Source of the DNA: VRUE01 sp963702175
GTDB taxonomy: Bacteria > Actinomycetota > Thermoleophilia > Solirubrobacterales > 70-9
Length of the DNA stretch: 64,000 bases
Assembly: GCA_963702175.1 (NCBI GenBank)
Contig: OY969721.1
Location: 1,116,001 to 1,180,000, forward strand
Direction: 5' to 3'
A model generated the notes under the pieces. The model was not told the DNA's origin. It made no database searches and saw nothing but the letters and a program-made list of their open reading frames with translations. Of this stretch, positions 7,471 to 15,325 are shown in pieces (position 1 is the stretch's first letter; each line of letters begins with the position of its first letter). Both the position numbers and the translations under genes were made by a program.

Positions 7471-9837
7471 ATGATCGCGACCTACGCCTCGGCCGCGCTG
7501 ATCTGTGCCGCCTCGCTGCTGGTCGGGCGGGGCGTGCTCTCCCTCACCGGCAGACGGGAGTGGAGCTGGCTGGAGCCCGCCGTCGGCTTCGCCGCGATCC
7601 TCACCGTCACCGGCGCGCTGGCACGGGCGCCGGGGCACTCGACCACCGCGACCCTGGGCCTGATTGCCCTGCTCGTCGCCGCCGCGGTCGTCTGCCATCG
7701 CCTCCCCTACCGGGGGGCCGATGCCCTGGGACAGGGCCTAGCGGTGGCACTCGTCGTCGCCCTCGTGCTCTCGATCCCGTTCGCGGTGAGCGGGCGCTGG
7801 GGCTTCCTCGGCCAGGGCTTCAACAACGACCTCGGCCTGCACCTGGCCTGGGCGGAGTGGCTGCGCAGTGGGCTCGGTCCGGCGCCGGAAGCCGGCTACC
7901 CGCTGGGGCCGCACGGGCTCGGCGCCGCGCTCGCGGCGGTGCCTGGGATCGGCCTCGGGCAGGCGTTCGTGGGCCAGGTCGTCGCGATCGGGCTGTTGAC
8001 CGCGCTCACCGCGCTGGCGGCGTTGCGCGAACTCGGCGCCGTGCGCCGCGTGCTCGCCGCGACGCTGGTCGCGACCACCTACCTCGCCGCTTCCTACTTC
8101 GCCCAGGGCGCCTTCAAGGAGACCGCCGAGGCGCTGCTGGTCCTCGCCTTCGCGCTGGCACTGCGCGACCCCGGCCGCCCGCCCGCCGGCGCTTGGCCGA
8201 AGCTGCTCTTTGCCCTCCCCTACCTCGCCCTGCTTGGCGGCGCCTTCTTCGCCTACAGCTTCGCCGGCCTGGCCTGGCCGCTGGCGATCCTGGCGCTCTG
8301 GAGCCTGACCCTGTCGGAGGTGCGTCGCGCCCTGGCGCCGCGGGCGCTGCTGCGCTTCCTACTGCGGCCGGCGGTGCTGATCGGAGTGCTGGTGCTAGCA
8401 GGGCTCGGCGCGGTGATGGTCCTGGTCGGGCCGTTCGGCTTCATCCATGGCTTCAACCGGGTGGCCGGGAGCAACACCTACGGCCCCGTCTCGCCGATCG
8501 AGGCGCTGGGGATCTGGCCGACCTCTAATTATCGGCTCGACGCCGTCGGTGGGGCGCAGCTCACCGGTCTGGCGGGGGCGGTGGCGGTTTTGGCCCTCGC
8601 CGTCGGCATCGCTTGGTGGGTGCGCGTGCGCGACCTGGCCGTGCCGATTGCGCTCGCAGCCTGCGCGGCCCTCTACCTCGCTTCGCTGCCGTTCAGCGGC
8701 GAGTACTCGCAGGCGAAGGCGCTGATGATCGCCGCCCCGCTGGCGATGCTGGTCGCGATCCGGCCGCTGCTCTCGGAGCTCGTCCTCCCACGCGTTCGCT
8801 CTTTGTCCGGCCAGGCACGACAAACAGCGAACGCGGGTGGGGTGAGGCGGATCGGCTGGGGGATGCTGGCCGTGGCCTTCGTCGCTGGGGCCGCCTACTC
8901 GAGCTTCCTGGCGCTGCGCGATGCGCCGGTCGGGCCGCCGGGCCACGGCGCCGAGCTGCGCGCCTTCTTCCCGATGCTGAAGGGGGAGAAGGTCCTCTAC
9001 GCGGGCCAGGACCGCTATGCGGCACACGAGCTGCTCGAAGCCGACACCCACGTGCCGCTGGTCGAGTTTCCCGACTCGGAGGTGAACCAGAACCCAGAAA
9101 AGCCGTTCGACACCGGTGACGCCTACAGCCCGATCGACTTCGACTCGTTCTCGACCGCGACCCTCGACCGCGTCCCCTACGTCGTGACCGGGCGGGCCGA
9201 GTGGAACAGCCAGGCGCCGTCCAACTTCAGGCGCGTCGCCGCCACCGACTCCTTCCTGCTCTGGGAACGCCAGGGACCGACGCCGGAGGACCGCCATGTC
9301 CTGCTCGAGGGGACCGAGCCGGCGGCGCCAGCCCCATGCGCCTCGCCGGAGATCCGCATCCTCCTCGCCAGTCCCGGTCGGGCTTCGCTCTTTTCGGCGC
9401 CGGTGATAGGAGCCAAGGCGCGCTGGAACCCCGACGCCACGCTGGAGGCCGGCGAGAGTGCAGCACAGAGGCTGCGCCTGCCAGCCGGGCGCTGGCGACT
9501 CTCGCTGCAGTACTTCACCCCCTTTGAGCTGACCCTCAGCGCACCTGGCTTCCGCCAGCCGCTGAAGGCGGCGATGGACGGACAGCGACCGAGCACGATC
9601 AGCCTCGCCAGCGACGGCCAGTACTGGCCGGCAGGCGTGATCGAGAGTGCCGGCGGCCCGGCCCGCTTCACGATCGACGCGGAGGAGCCGAGCACGCTGC
9701 AGCGGCTCAGCGGCTACGAAGGCAAGGCGCAGCTGGGCAACATCGTCGCGGTCCGGGCCGAGCCGCACCGGATCGTGCCGCTCGCCGCAGCGTGCAACGG
9801 CTGGATCGACTGGTTCGAATCCCCTGCCGCGCCCTAA
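7471..9837 (+). CDS. Large polytopic membrane protein, possibly GT-C-like
   Basis: The 788-aa product has about ten to thirteen hydrophobic segments in residues 1-480 and a soluble C-terminal region of about 300 aa. Acidic-aromatic loops such as FNNDLGLHLAWAEW (about residue 115) resemble the first lumenal loop of GT-C glycosyltransferases, where an Asp is catalytic. The C-terminal part looks like a beta-rich extracytoplasmic domain (PAGRWRLSLQYF region). I do not recognise a specific family, so a GT-C role in cell-envelope glycan synthesis is inference. The stop codon TAA forms the loop of a 6-bp hairpin (9829-9843). Confidence 0.7.
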   Translation: MIATYASAALICAASLLVGRGVLSLTGRREWSWLEPAVGFAAILTVTGALARAPGHSTTATLGLIALLVAAAVVCHRLPYRGADALGQGLAVALVVALVLSIPFAVSGRWGFLGQGFNNDLGLHLAWAEWLRSGLGPAPEAGYPLGPHGLGAALAAVPGIGLGQAFVGQVVAIGLLTALTALAALRELGAVRRVLAATLVATTYLAASYFAQGAFKETAEALLVLAFALALRDPGRPPAGAWPKLLFALPYLALLGGAFFAYSFAGLAWPLAILALWSLTLSEVRRALAPRALLRFLLRPAVLIGVLVLAGLGAVMVLVGPFGFIHGFNRVAGSNTYGPVSPIEALGIWPTSNYRLDAVGGAQLTGLAGAVAVLALAVGIAWWVRVRDLAVPIALAACAALYLASLPFSGEYSQAKALMIAAPLAMLVAIRPLLSELVLPRVRSLSGQARQTANAGGVRRIGWGMLAVAFVAGAAYSSFLALRDAPVGPPGHGAELRAFFPMLKGEKVLYAGQDRYAAHELLEADTHVPLVEFPDSEVNQNPEKPFDTGDAYSPIDFDSFSTATLDRVPYVVTGRAEWNSQAPSNFRRVAATDSFLLWERQGPTPEDRHVLLEGTEPAAPAPCASPEIRILLASPGRASLFSAPVIGAKARWNPDATLEAGESAAQRLRLPAGRWRLSLQYFTPFELTLSAPGFRQPLKAAMDGQRPSTISLASDGQYWPAGVIESAGGPARFTIDAEEPSTLQRLSGYEGKAQLGNIVAVRAEPHRIVPLAAACNGWIDWFESPAAP

Positions 9838-9845
9838 GGGCGCCT

Positions 9846-9907
9846 GACCAAGCAAATCAAGGACGCAGGGAGCGTGGCGTGCTCTGCACGCGAGCGACCG
9901 AGGACGC
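9846..9907 (+). repeat. 62-bp dispersed repeat, copy A
   Basis: The 62 bp starting GACCAAGCAAATCAAGGACG match the complement of 16005-16066 at 59 of 62 positions by eye. The copy lies wholly between the membrane-protein and desaturase genes. Similarity fades a few bases past both ends. There is no ORF and no strong hairpin of its own. It could be a remnant of a small non-autonomous element or a conserved regulatory RNA/DNA site. Confidence 0.8.
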
Positions 9908-9921
9908 AGAGATGCGCCGCG

Positions 9922-10857
9922 TCAGGCGGCCTTAGCGGTCTTGGCGGCGATGCGCTCGGGCGATACGCGAACGACGTCCCAGATCAGGCCGAGGCGCTCG
10001 AGGGTGTTGATGACGGCTCCGGAGATGTCCAGCTGCCAGCGGCCGAGGCCGTGCACTGCGGAGGTCGGGAAGGCGTGGTGGTTGTTGTGCCAGGCCTCGC
10101 CCATCGTCGGCAGGGCGATCAGGGCGAGGTTGCGTGACTCGTCGCCGGTATCGAAGTCGCGCCGGCCGAAGACGTGGCAGAGCGAGTTGATGCTGTAGGT
10201 GAAGTGGTGGAGGACGAAGACGCGGACCAGGCCACCCCAGAGCAGGCCGGTCAGCCCCGCGAACAGGGTGCCGCCGATCACCCAGCCGAGCGCGAAGGGG
10301 AGGAGGAGGCCGAGGATCGCCCAGAGCAGGAAGGTGCGGTCGACCCAGCTGATCACCGGGTCTTCGATCAGGTCAGGGGCAAAGCGTTCCTTGTTGCCGC
10401 GCTGGGTGTGGATGAAGAGCCAGCCCATGTGAGCGTGGAAGAGTCCGCGCATCGCGCCGCCCCAGCCATGGCCGTGATCGACGTGGGGGCTGTGCGGGTC
10501 ACCCACTTCGTCGGAGAAGGCGTGGTGCTTGCGGTGGTCGGCGACCCAGGAGATCACCGGTCCCTCGATCGCCGCCGAGCCGAGGATCGCCAGCAGTCCG
10601 TGCAGCCAGCGCTTCGCCTTGAAGCTGCGGTGGGTGAGATGGCGATGGAACCCGACCGTGATCCCGAGCCCGGTCAGCAGGTAGATGCCGACGAAGAGAA
10701 AGATGTCGCTCCAGTGCAGGGCGCTGCCCCAGACCTGCCAGCCGGCGAAGACGATCGCGACGAAGGGGACCAGCGTTACCAGCCCGGTGATGATCCGATC
10801 ACGCGTCTCGTTCTCGACCGGCTGGATGTCGGATGGGAGTGGTCCGGCGCCTGCCAC
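9922..10857 (-). CDS. Membrane fatty acid / acyl-CoA desaturase
   Basis: The 311-aa integral membrane protein carries the three His boxes of the stearoyl-CoA (delta-9) desaturase family: HRHLTH near residue 70, DHRKHH near 107 and WHNNHHAF near 257. There are four or more membrane helices. These residues bind the di-iron centre that inserts a double bond into acyl chains. It is divergent from a cyclopropane fatty acid synthase gene, which modifies unsaturated phospholipid chains, so the pair plausibly acts in sequence on membrane lipids. The electron donor is not encoded nearby. Confidence 0.92.
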   Translation of the reverse strand: MAGAGPLPSDIQPVENETRDRIITGLVTLVPFVAIVFAGWQVWGSALHWSDIFLFVGIYLLTGLGITVGFHRHLTHRSFKAKRWLHGLLAILGSAAIEGPVISWVADHRKHHAFSDEVGDPHSPHVDHGHGWGGAMRGLFHAHMGWLFIHTQRGNKERFAPDLIEDPVISWVDRTFLLWAILGLLLPFALGWVIGGTLFAGLTGLLWGGLVRVFVLHHFTYSINSLCHVFGRRDFDTGDESRNLALIALPTMGEAWHNNHHAFPTSAVHGLGRWQLDISGAVINTLERLGLIWDVVRVSPERIAAKTAKAA

Positions 10858-10926
10858 ATAACGATCATACGCCGAGCGTCAGCGAACACGTCACCTGCGA
10901 TCAACCGCGTTGTAAGGTCGGGGCCA

Positions 10927-12135
10927 ATGCCTTTTGCGAGCACCGCGAGACTGCGTCGCGAGATCGAGGGGCGGATCCCCGAGCGGCCCTTCGCGGTCGA
11001 GTTCTGGGACGGGACGCGGCTGCCGGTCACATCCGGCGATTCCGGGCCGACCTTCTACGTGCGCTCGCCGCGCGCCGCCGCGCGCGCGCTGCTGGCGCCG
11101 GGGCAGCTGGGGCTCGGCCGCGCCTATGTCAGCGGCGAGATTGAGGTCGACGACATCGACGCGGTGATCGGGCTGCTCGACAGCTGGCAGCCGCCGCCGC
11201 TGGAGGGCGCCGACAAGGCGCGGCTGCTGCTCGGCGCGGTGCGCGCCGCCGGCCTGACCCGGCCGCCGCGCCGGCCCGCCGCCGAGCTCCGCCCGAGTGG
11301 CCACCGCCACACCAAGGAGCGCGACGCCGAGGCGGTTCGCCACCACTACGACGTCTCCAACGAGTTCTTCTCGCTTTTCCTCGACGACTCGATGACCTAC
11401 AGCTGCGCGATCTTCTCGCGCGGCGCCGAGACGCTGGAGGCGGCGCAGGAGGAGAAGCTCGAGATGGTCGCTCGCAAGCTGGCACTGAAAGAGGGTGAGC
11501 GGGTGCTCGACGTCGGTTGCGGCTGGGGGAGCTTCCCGCTCTGGGCGGCGACCCGGCACGGCGCCCGGGTGCTCGGCATCACCCTCTCCCCTCCCCAGGC
11601 CGAGCGGGCGCGGCAGCGGGCCGAGGCCGCCGGGGTCGCCGACCGGGTCGAGATTCGAGTCATGGACTACCGCGATCTCGCCGGCGAGCGCTTCGACGCG
11701 ATCGCCAGCATCGGCATGGTCGAGCACGTCGGCGCGGCGCAGATCGACGTCTACGCCCGCACCCTGGCCGGGCTGCTGGAGCCGAGCGGGCGGCTGCTCA
11801 ACCACGGCATCGCCCGCCTCCGCCACACCGATCCCGACGCCGGCCCCTTCTCGGAGCGCTACGTCTTCCCCGACGCCGAACCGCTGCACCTCTCGCGGGT
11901 GCTGCTGGCACTGGAGCGGGCGGGCTTCGTTACCCGCCACGCCGAGGAGTTCGGAGCGGACTACGCCGAGACGCTTCGCCATTGGGCCCGCCGCCTCGAC
12001 GAGAACCTCGACGAGGCGGTCCGCCTCGCTGGTCCCGAACGGGTCCGCGTCTGGCGCCTGTACCTGCGCATGGCGCGCAACGGCTTCGAGAATGGCTTCC
12101 TCTCCATCTACCAGGCCCGCTGCACCCTGGCCTAG
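10927..12135 (+). CDS. Cyclopropane-fatty-acyl-phospholipid synthase family SAM methyltransferase
   Basis: The 402-aa protein starts at ATG 10927 (MPFASTARLRR); the long upstream extension is antisense to the desaturase gene. The N-terminal CFA lipid-binding domain precedes the SAM-binding motif VLDVGCGWGS near residue 196. Family motifs present include HHYDVSNEFF, YSCAIF, GITLS and SIGMVEHVG. These enzymes transfer a methylene from SAM to the double bond of membrane phospholipid acyl chains. The product could also be a methyl-branched chain, as in some actinobacterial relatives. The stop overlaps the convergent stop of the dual-OB gene. Confidence 0.93.
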   Translation: MPFASTARLRREIEGRIPERPFAVEFWDGTRLPVTSGDSGPTFYVRSPRAAARALLAPGQLGLGRAYVSGEIEVDDIDAVIGLLDSWQPPPLEGADKARLLLGAVRAAGLTRPPRRPAAELRPSGHRHTKERDAEAVRHHYDVSNEFFSLFLDDSMTYSCAIFSRGAETLEAAQEEKLEMVARKLALKEGERVLDVGCGWGSFPLWAATRHGARVLGITLSPPQAERARQRAEAAGVADRVEIRVMDYRDLAGERFDAIASIGMVEHVGAAQIDVYARTLAGLLEPSGRLLNHGIARLRHTDPDAGPFSERYVFPDAEPLHLSRVLLALERAGFVTRHAEEFGADYAETLRHWARRLDENLDEAVRLAGPERVRVWRLYLRMARNGFENGFLSIYQARCTLA

Positions 12136-12812
12136 GGATCAGACATGAACATGACGGCAGCCACGAGCTTGGTGCACCACCCTTCCCGAGGCTCGGCCAG
12201 GCTCACCGTTAGAAGAATTTTGCTTCCAGCATCTAAGCCCAGCTCCCCAGGCTCGTAGTCACCAAAGCCCGCGTCCATCAGGCGTGGGCGAACCGAGTAG
12301 TCGGTGAGCGCCAGGTTGTAGCGGCGGCCATTCAAGCTGAAGCTCACACGCGGCCTCGATGCACTCTTCCCCTCATAGGGGTGCTGCAAGGAAAAGGTGA
12401 CTTCCTGAGGCTCGATCAACGCGAGCGATACCTCCACGCCCCGTGCCGCCTCTTCCTCTGGAACCGCCGCGCCACGATTTCCCAAGAGCATCGGGCCCGT
12501 CACCAGATGCGGCGAAAGGGCTTCGTACGCTTCGCTCGATTTGAGCCGACCGATCAACTGCCATTCGACATCGGAAATGGCAACGTTCTCAGGTTGAAAC
12601 GGATCATCGACTTTTCCGCAGTGCTCAAACGTCACGATATCGAGAGGCTGTATGTCGCGTCCCTGGATTCTGTAGTGGGAAGGCTCCAACTGGCCAAGCG
12701 GCAAGTCTGAAACCGGGCGAATCCACTGAGCTGAGTTCGTCGAAATCCCAGCTACACATCGTCCACCCCACTTCCTGGAGTTGGCGAGGACGATTATTTC
12801 CTCTGCTGGCAC
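12132..12812 (-). CDS. Dual OB-fold-domain (DuOB-like) protein, last gene of the DUF488 island
   Basis: The 226-aa protein starts IIVLANSRKWGGRCVAGI, with SAQWIRPVS around residue 30 and a C-terminal half with SFSLNGRRYNLALTD. I recall this pattern (LANSRK.GGRC.AG...WIRPV) from proteins annotated as dual OB-domain containing and linked to nucleic-acid or nucleotide conflict systems; the recollection is not checked. No catalytic motif is evident, so a sensor or nucleic-acid binding role is inferred. It lies 9 bp downstream of the second DUF488 gene and is the terminal gene of a four-gene operon. GC content is clearly lower than in flanking genes, suggesting horizontal transfer. Confidence 0.72.
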   Translation of the reverse strand: MPAEEIIVLANSRKWGGRCVAGISTNSAQWIRPVSDLPLGQLEPSHYRIQGRDIQPLDIVTFEHCGKVDDPFQPENVAISDVEWQLIGRLKSSEAYEALSPHLVTGPMLLGNRGAAVPEEEAARGVEVSLALIEPQEVTFSLQHPYEGKSASRPRVSFSLNGRRYNLALTDYSVRPRLMDAGFGDYEPGELGLDAGSKILLTVSLAEPREGWCTKLVAAVMFMSDP

Positions 12813-12821
12813 CGGCTTAGG

Positions 12822-13262
12822 CTACAAATGCACTATGTTGACGCTTGCCCAATGCTCGGCGAGGTACTCAGCGACCAAACGCCGATGACAGTGCTCCGGC
12901 TTGTCCTCGCTGCAGAGCAAGACGGTACGCCGCCTGAATTCCTCGGCGCTGAACTCCTTCTCGATGCTTCTCTCTCGCATCAGCGTCAGGAAGAGCTCTT
13001 CATATTCCCGCCAAGGCATTTTGCCCTTCCTCTTGTAGGCATCGAGAATCTCTTGGGTGGGTGCTAGTAGCGGCGCGTGTTCGTAATCGACGCCAACCAG
13101 CTCACGAAGGAAGTAGGCGAGGTCATCTCGCTTGGCAAAGCCAGCCAGCTGGGACTTGTTGCTCAGCCGCACATCGAGCAATCGCTCGATGTGGTGCGAT
13201 CTCAGGCGGCCGAAGAAATCCTCGGCCGTCGTGCGCGTGAAACCGATAGTGAAGATCTCCAT
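12822..13262 (-). CDS. DUF488 family protein (second copy)
   Basis: The 146-aa protein has the DUF488 layout: IFTIGFT at the N-terminus, LLDVRLSNKS after about 28 residues, and LLCSEDKPEHCHRRLV near residue 115 with the paired Cys and His residues. The biochemical activity of DUF488 is not established; conserved Cys, Glu, His and Arg suggest an enzyme. It overlaps the preceding DUF488 gene by 61 bp in another frame, so translation is probably coupled. The two copies are distant paralogues that could form a heterodimer. Confidence 0.88.
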   Translation of the reverse strand: MEIFTIGFTRTTAEDFFGRLRSHHIERLLDVRLSNKSQLAGFAKRDDLAYFLRELVGVDYEHAPLLAPTQEILDAYKRKGKMPWREYEELFLTLMRERSIEKEFSAEEFRRRTVLLCSEDKPEHCHRRLVAEYLAEHWASVNIVHL

Positions 13263-13762
13263 AGGCTCTCCTCGTCATCAAAAAGCGACCCCTCGGATAG
13301 ATCTATCGGCTTCGACTCCGTTTCACAGCGGCCGTCGCCTCGAATGTGGACGATCGTAACACCCTGCTCGAGCAGGACCTTCGCAACCAATAGCCGACGG
13401 TGACAGGATGCAGGATTCTCCTCGCTGCACATAATCGCAGTGCGATATTGCTTCGCCCCTCGACTTAGCCTTTCGATTCCATGGCGAAACAGCTTGCCTG
13501 CCGCAACCCTCCAGTAAAGGACACGCCCATCTGCATCGTAGAACTCAGAGCCATCGGGCCGCCCACCGAGCTCCCCACCGAGAAATAGGTACTTTGCACC
13601 AGCACCTCGCACGGCATCTGGGATGTGATGCCGATCAGCCCATTCCACGTATCTCGAGCGGGGGTGAGAGCGAATGTCTACGAGGACCTCGATCTCGTTA
13701 TCCGACAGCAGCTCTTGGAAGCGCTCCATCGAGTGATTTGAATGACCGATGGTGTAAAGCAT
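13202..13762 (-). CDS. DUF488 family protein (first copy)
   Basis: The 186-aa protein starts MLYTIGHSNHSMERF, then VDIRSHPRSRYVEW, YLFLGGELGG and AIMCSEENPASCHRRLL, all standard DUF488 motifs. The C-terminal extension of about 40 residues is acidic then basic and absent from the second copy. It starts 11 bp after the NDT-like gene. With the second DUF488 copy and the dual-OB gene it forms a single tightly packed operon. DUF488 genes recur next to nucleotide-processing and DNA-modifying systems in bacteria; the precise role here is unknown. Confidence 0.9.
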   Translation of the reverse strand: MLYTIGHSNHSMERFQELLSDNEIEVLVDIRSHPRSRYVEWADRHHIPDAVRGAGAKYLFLGGELGGRPDGSEFYDADGRVLYWRVAAGKLFRHGIERLSRGAKQYRTAIMCSEENPASCHRRLLVAKVLLEQGVTIVHIRGDGRCETESKPIDLSEGSLFDDEESLWRSSLSVSRARRPRISSAA

Positions 13763-13773
13763 GGGCAGATCCG

Positions 13774-14286
13774 TCAGGAGCCTCCTGCGTGCTCACCAGC
13801 CGCGCGGCGTATTGTCTCCGCAAAGCAGGGGTCAGAAAAAGCGGCTTGCAATTTCGAAACGCACTCGTCAGCGTTTTCACAGGTAATTACACGAGCCCGC
13901 TCGTACGAAGAAAGCATCTGCTGAATTCCCGAGATCGGTGACTCCTCGCTGGACATTTGCAAGCCGATAATGGGCCGCCTATGGCTATAGGCCAACGCCA
14001 GCTCAATATCCGTTGTCTCAGTCCTCTCCCCCATCAAAGCAATCACGATATCTGCATGTTCTACCGCGTGACGAACGCCCTCGAAAAAACGACCAGGATC
14101 GTCTTCGCGTGCCGCAGTTCTGGGTGGAGACCAGCTAAGGGCGGTCCAACCGCTTGCCTCACAAGCCTCGATCAGAGATCCATGAAGGCTGTGAGCAGAA
14201 TCTTGGTCGTCGGCAGGACCGATCAGATAAACCCATGACCCCTCCTCGAGGGTCGGCATCGCATCCGCTTGCTCATAGGTGGTCAT
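13774..14286 (-). CDS. Nucleoside 2-deoxyribosyltransferase-like (TIR/DrHyd-like fold) protein
   Basis: The 170-aa Rossmannoid protein has WVYLIGPADD near residue 18 (canonical YLAGP), HADIVIALMGER near 80 and TTDIELALAYSHRRPIIGL near 92. The Glu in DIELALA aligns with the catalytic Glu of nucleoside deoxyribosyltransferases and related base-releasing hydrolases. Family members cleave N-glycosidic bonds of nucleotides, and relatives in conflict systems attack NAD+ or nucleotides. It is the first gene of the island (start ATG 14286, 11 bp before DUF488). Activity and substrate are inferred. It could be the effector or a nucleotide-signal processing enzyme. Confidence 0.72.
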   Translation of the reverse strand: MTTYEQADAMPTLEEGSWVYLIGPADDQDSAHSLHGSLIEACEASGWTALSWSPPRTAAREDDPGRFFEGVRHAVEHADIVIALMGERTETTDIELALAYSHRRPIIGLQMSSEESPISGIQQMLSSYERARVITCENADECVSKLQAAFSDPCFAETIRRAAGEHAGGS

Positions 14287-14354
14287 CCGTTTCGGAGTTT
14301 AAGGCTGTACTCGGGCGGTAATCCGGCATCCAAAGCTCTACTGCCCTGCCTTCG

Positions 14355-15260
14355 TTACTCGCTGCGCAGTTCTTCAACGAGCTGGACGACGGCCTCTCCG
14401 ACCCCATCGAGACTCTGGCGGGAGATCTTGTCGAGGTCATCGGCGAGACTGTGACCCGGATAGGACCAGTCGATCAGGTCGATCGCGGGGACACCGCTGC
14501 GCAAGAAGGGAACGTGGTCGTCGATGATCGCGGGGCCGGTTTCGCTCGAGAAGAAACGCTGGGCGCCAACCGTTTCGGCGGCGGCCAGGAGGTGGCTCCA
14601 GAGCTCTTCGGTCGAGTTCGCCTCACGCGGCAGGCGCAGGCCGCGGTTGCCGACGTAGTCGAGCAAGATCATCGCGCTCGTCTCGCCCGGGTGGGCTTTG
14701 ACGTAGGCGCGAGAGCCGCGCAACCCTTCGTTGTAGAAGTCGACGCTTTCCTCGGGCAGGCCGGCGGGGGGCTCCTCACCGTCGAAGAGGACGAAGCTGA
14801 CCTTTCGCGCGTCGCCGTCGGCGGGCGCGCGGCGCAGGGCCTGCGCGGCCTCGATCACTACCGCAGTGCCGGCGGCGCCGTTGTTGGCGCCGACAAAGCC
14901 GCGCGGCTTGACCAGCGTGTCGTAGTGGGCGCCAACGACGATGCCGGGCTCGCGCCCCGGCAAGGTGCCGACCACGTTGCGCAGGAGAGGCTCACCAGGG
15001 ATCGCTTCGAAGCGGCCATTCGGAAGCAGCGGCCGCAGCTCCGCTGAGAGCCGACGCAGCTGCGACGAGCCGGCGGGCCGCTGTCCATACCCCACCTGCT
15101 CCTCGACCAACGCATAAGCGGCTCTCGCGTCGAAGCGATCGGCCAGCCCCTGGTCCCCGCCGCTGGAGCCCCCGCAGCCAGCCAGGGCGAGGAGCACAAG
15201 CAGCGCGATGACAAGCCCCTCCCGGTAGGGGTGGAACGTCTTGTACTTTTTCTGCGCCAT
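14355..15260 (-). CDS. Lipoprotein M28-family zinc peptidase / glutaminyl cyclase-like protein
   Basis: The 301-aa product from ATG 15260 follows GAGGGCG; an in-frame GTG at 15287 is also possible. It has a lipoprotein signal with lipobox LALAGC. M28 metal ligands appear as GAHYDT, FDGEE, LLDYVG and IIDDHVPF. The second ligand motif, normally GxNDxxxG, reads GANNGAAG, so the bridging Asp is Asn. It is likely anchored outside the membrane. The FLRSGVPAIDLID stretch near the C-terminus is also seen in glutaminyl-peptide cyclases, so either peptidase or cyclase activity is possible. A weak terminator separates it from the HAD gene. Confidence 0.85.
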   Translation of the reverse strand: MAQKKYKTFHPYREGLVIALLVLLALAGCGGSSGGDQGLADRFDARAAYALVEEQVGYGQRPAGSSQLRRLSAELRPLLPNGRFEAIPGEPLLRNVVGTLPGREPGIVVGAHYDTLVKPRGFVGANNGAAGTAVVIEAAQALRRAPADGDARKVSFVLFDGEEPPAGLPEESVDFYNEGLRGSRAYVKAHPGETSAMILLDYVGNRGLRLPREANSTEELWSHLLAAAETVGAQRFFSSETGPAIIDDHVPFLRSGVPAIDLIDWSYPGHSLADDLDKISRQSLDGVGEAVVQLVEELRSE

Positions 15261-15306
15261 CGCCCTCGGACGGCCTCTCCCGATCACCAGAAAAAGTTAA
15301 GTGAAA

Positions 15307-15322
15307 CCCCTGCCGGGAGGGG
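15307..15322 (-). terminator. Weak hairpin between HAD and M28 genes
   Basis: CCCCT-CCCGGC-AGGGG on the complement is followed by TTTCACTTAACTTTTT. The stem is only 5 bp, but a T-rich tail follows. It would terminate or attenuate transcription after the HAD gene. Confidence 0.35.
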
Positions 15323-15325
15323 CCT

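Noticed and set aside
10174..10926. Extension of the cyclopropane synthase frame
   Set aside because: It mirrors the desaturase gene on the opposite strand and shows charged low-complexity sequence typical of antisense high-GC frames.
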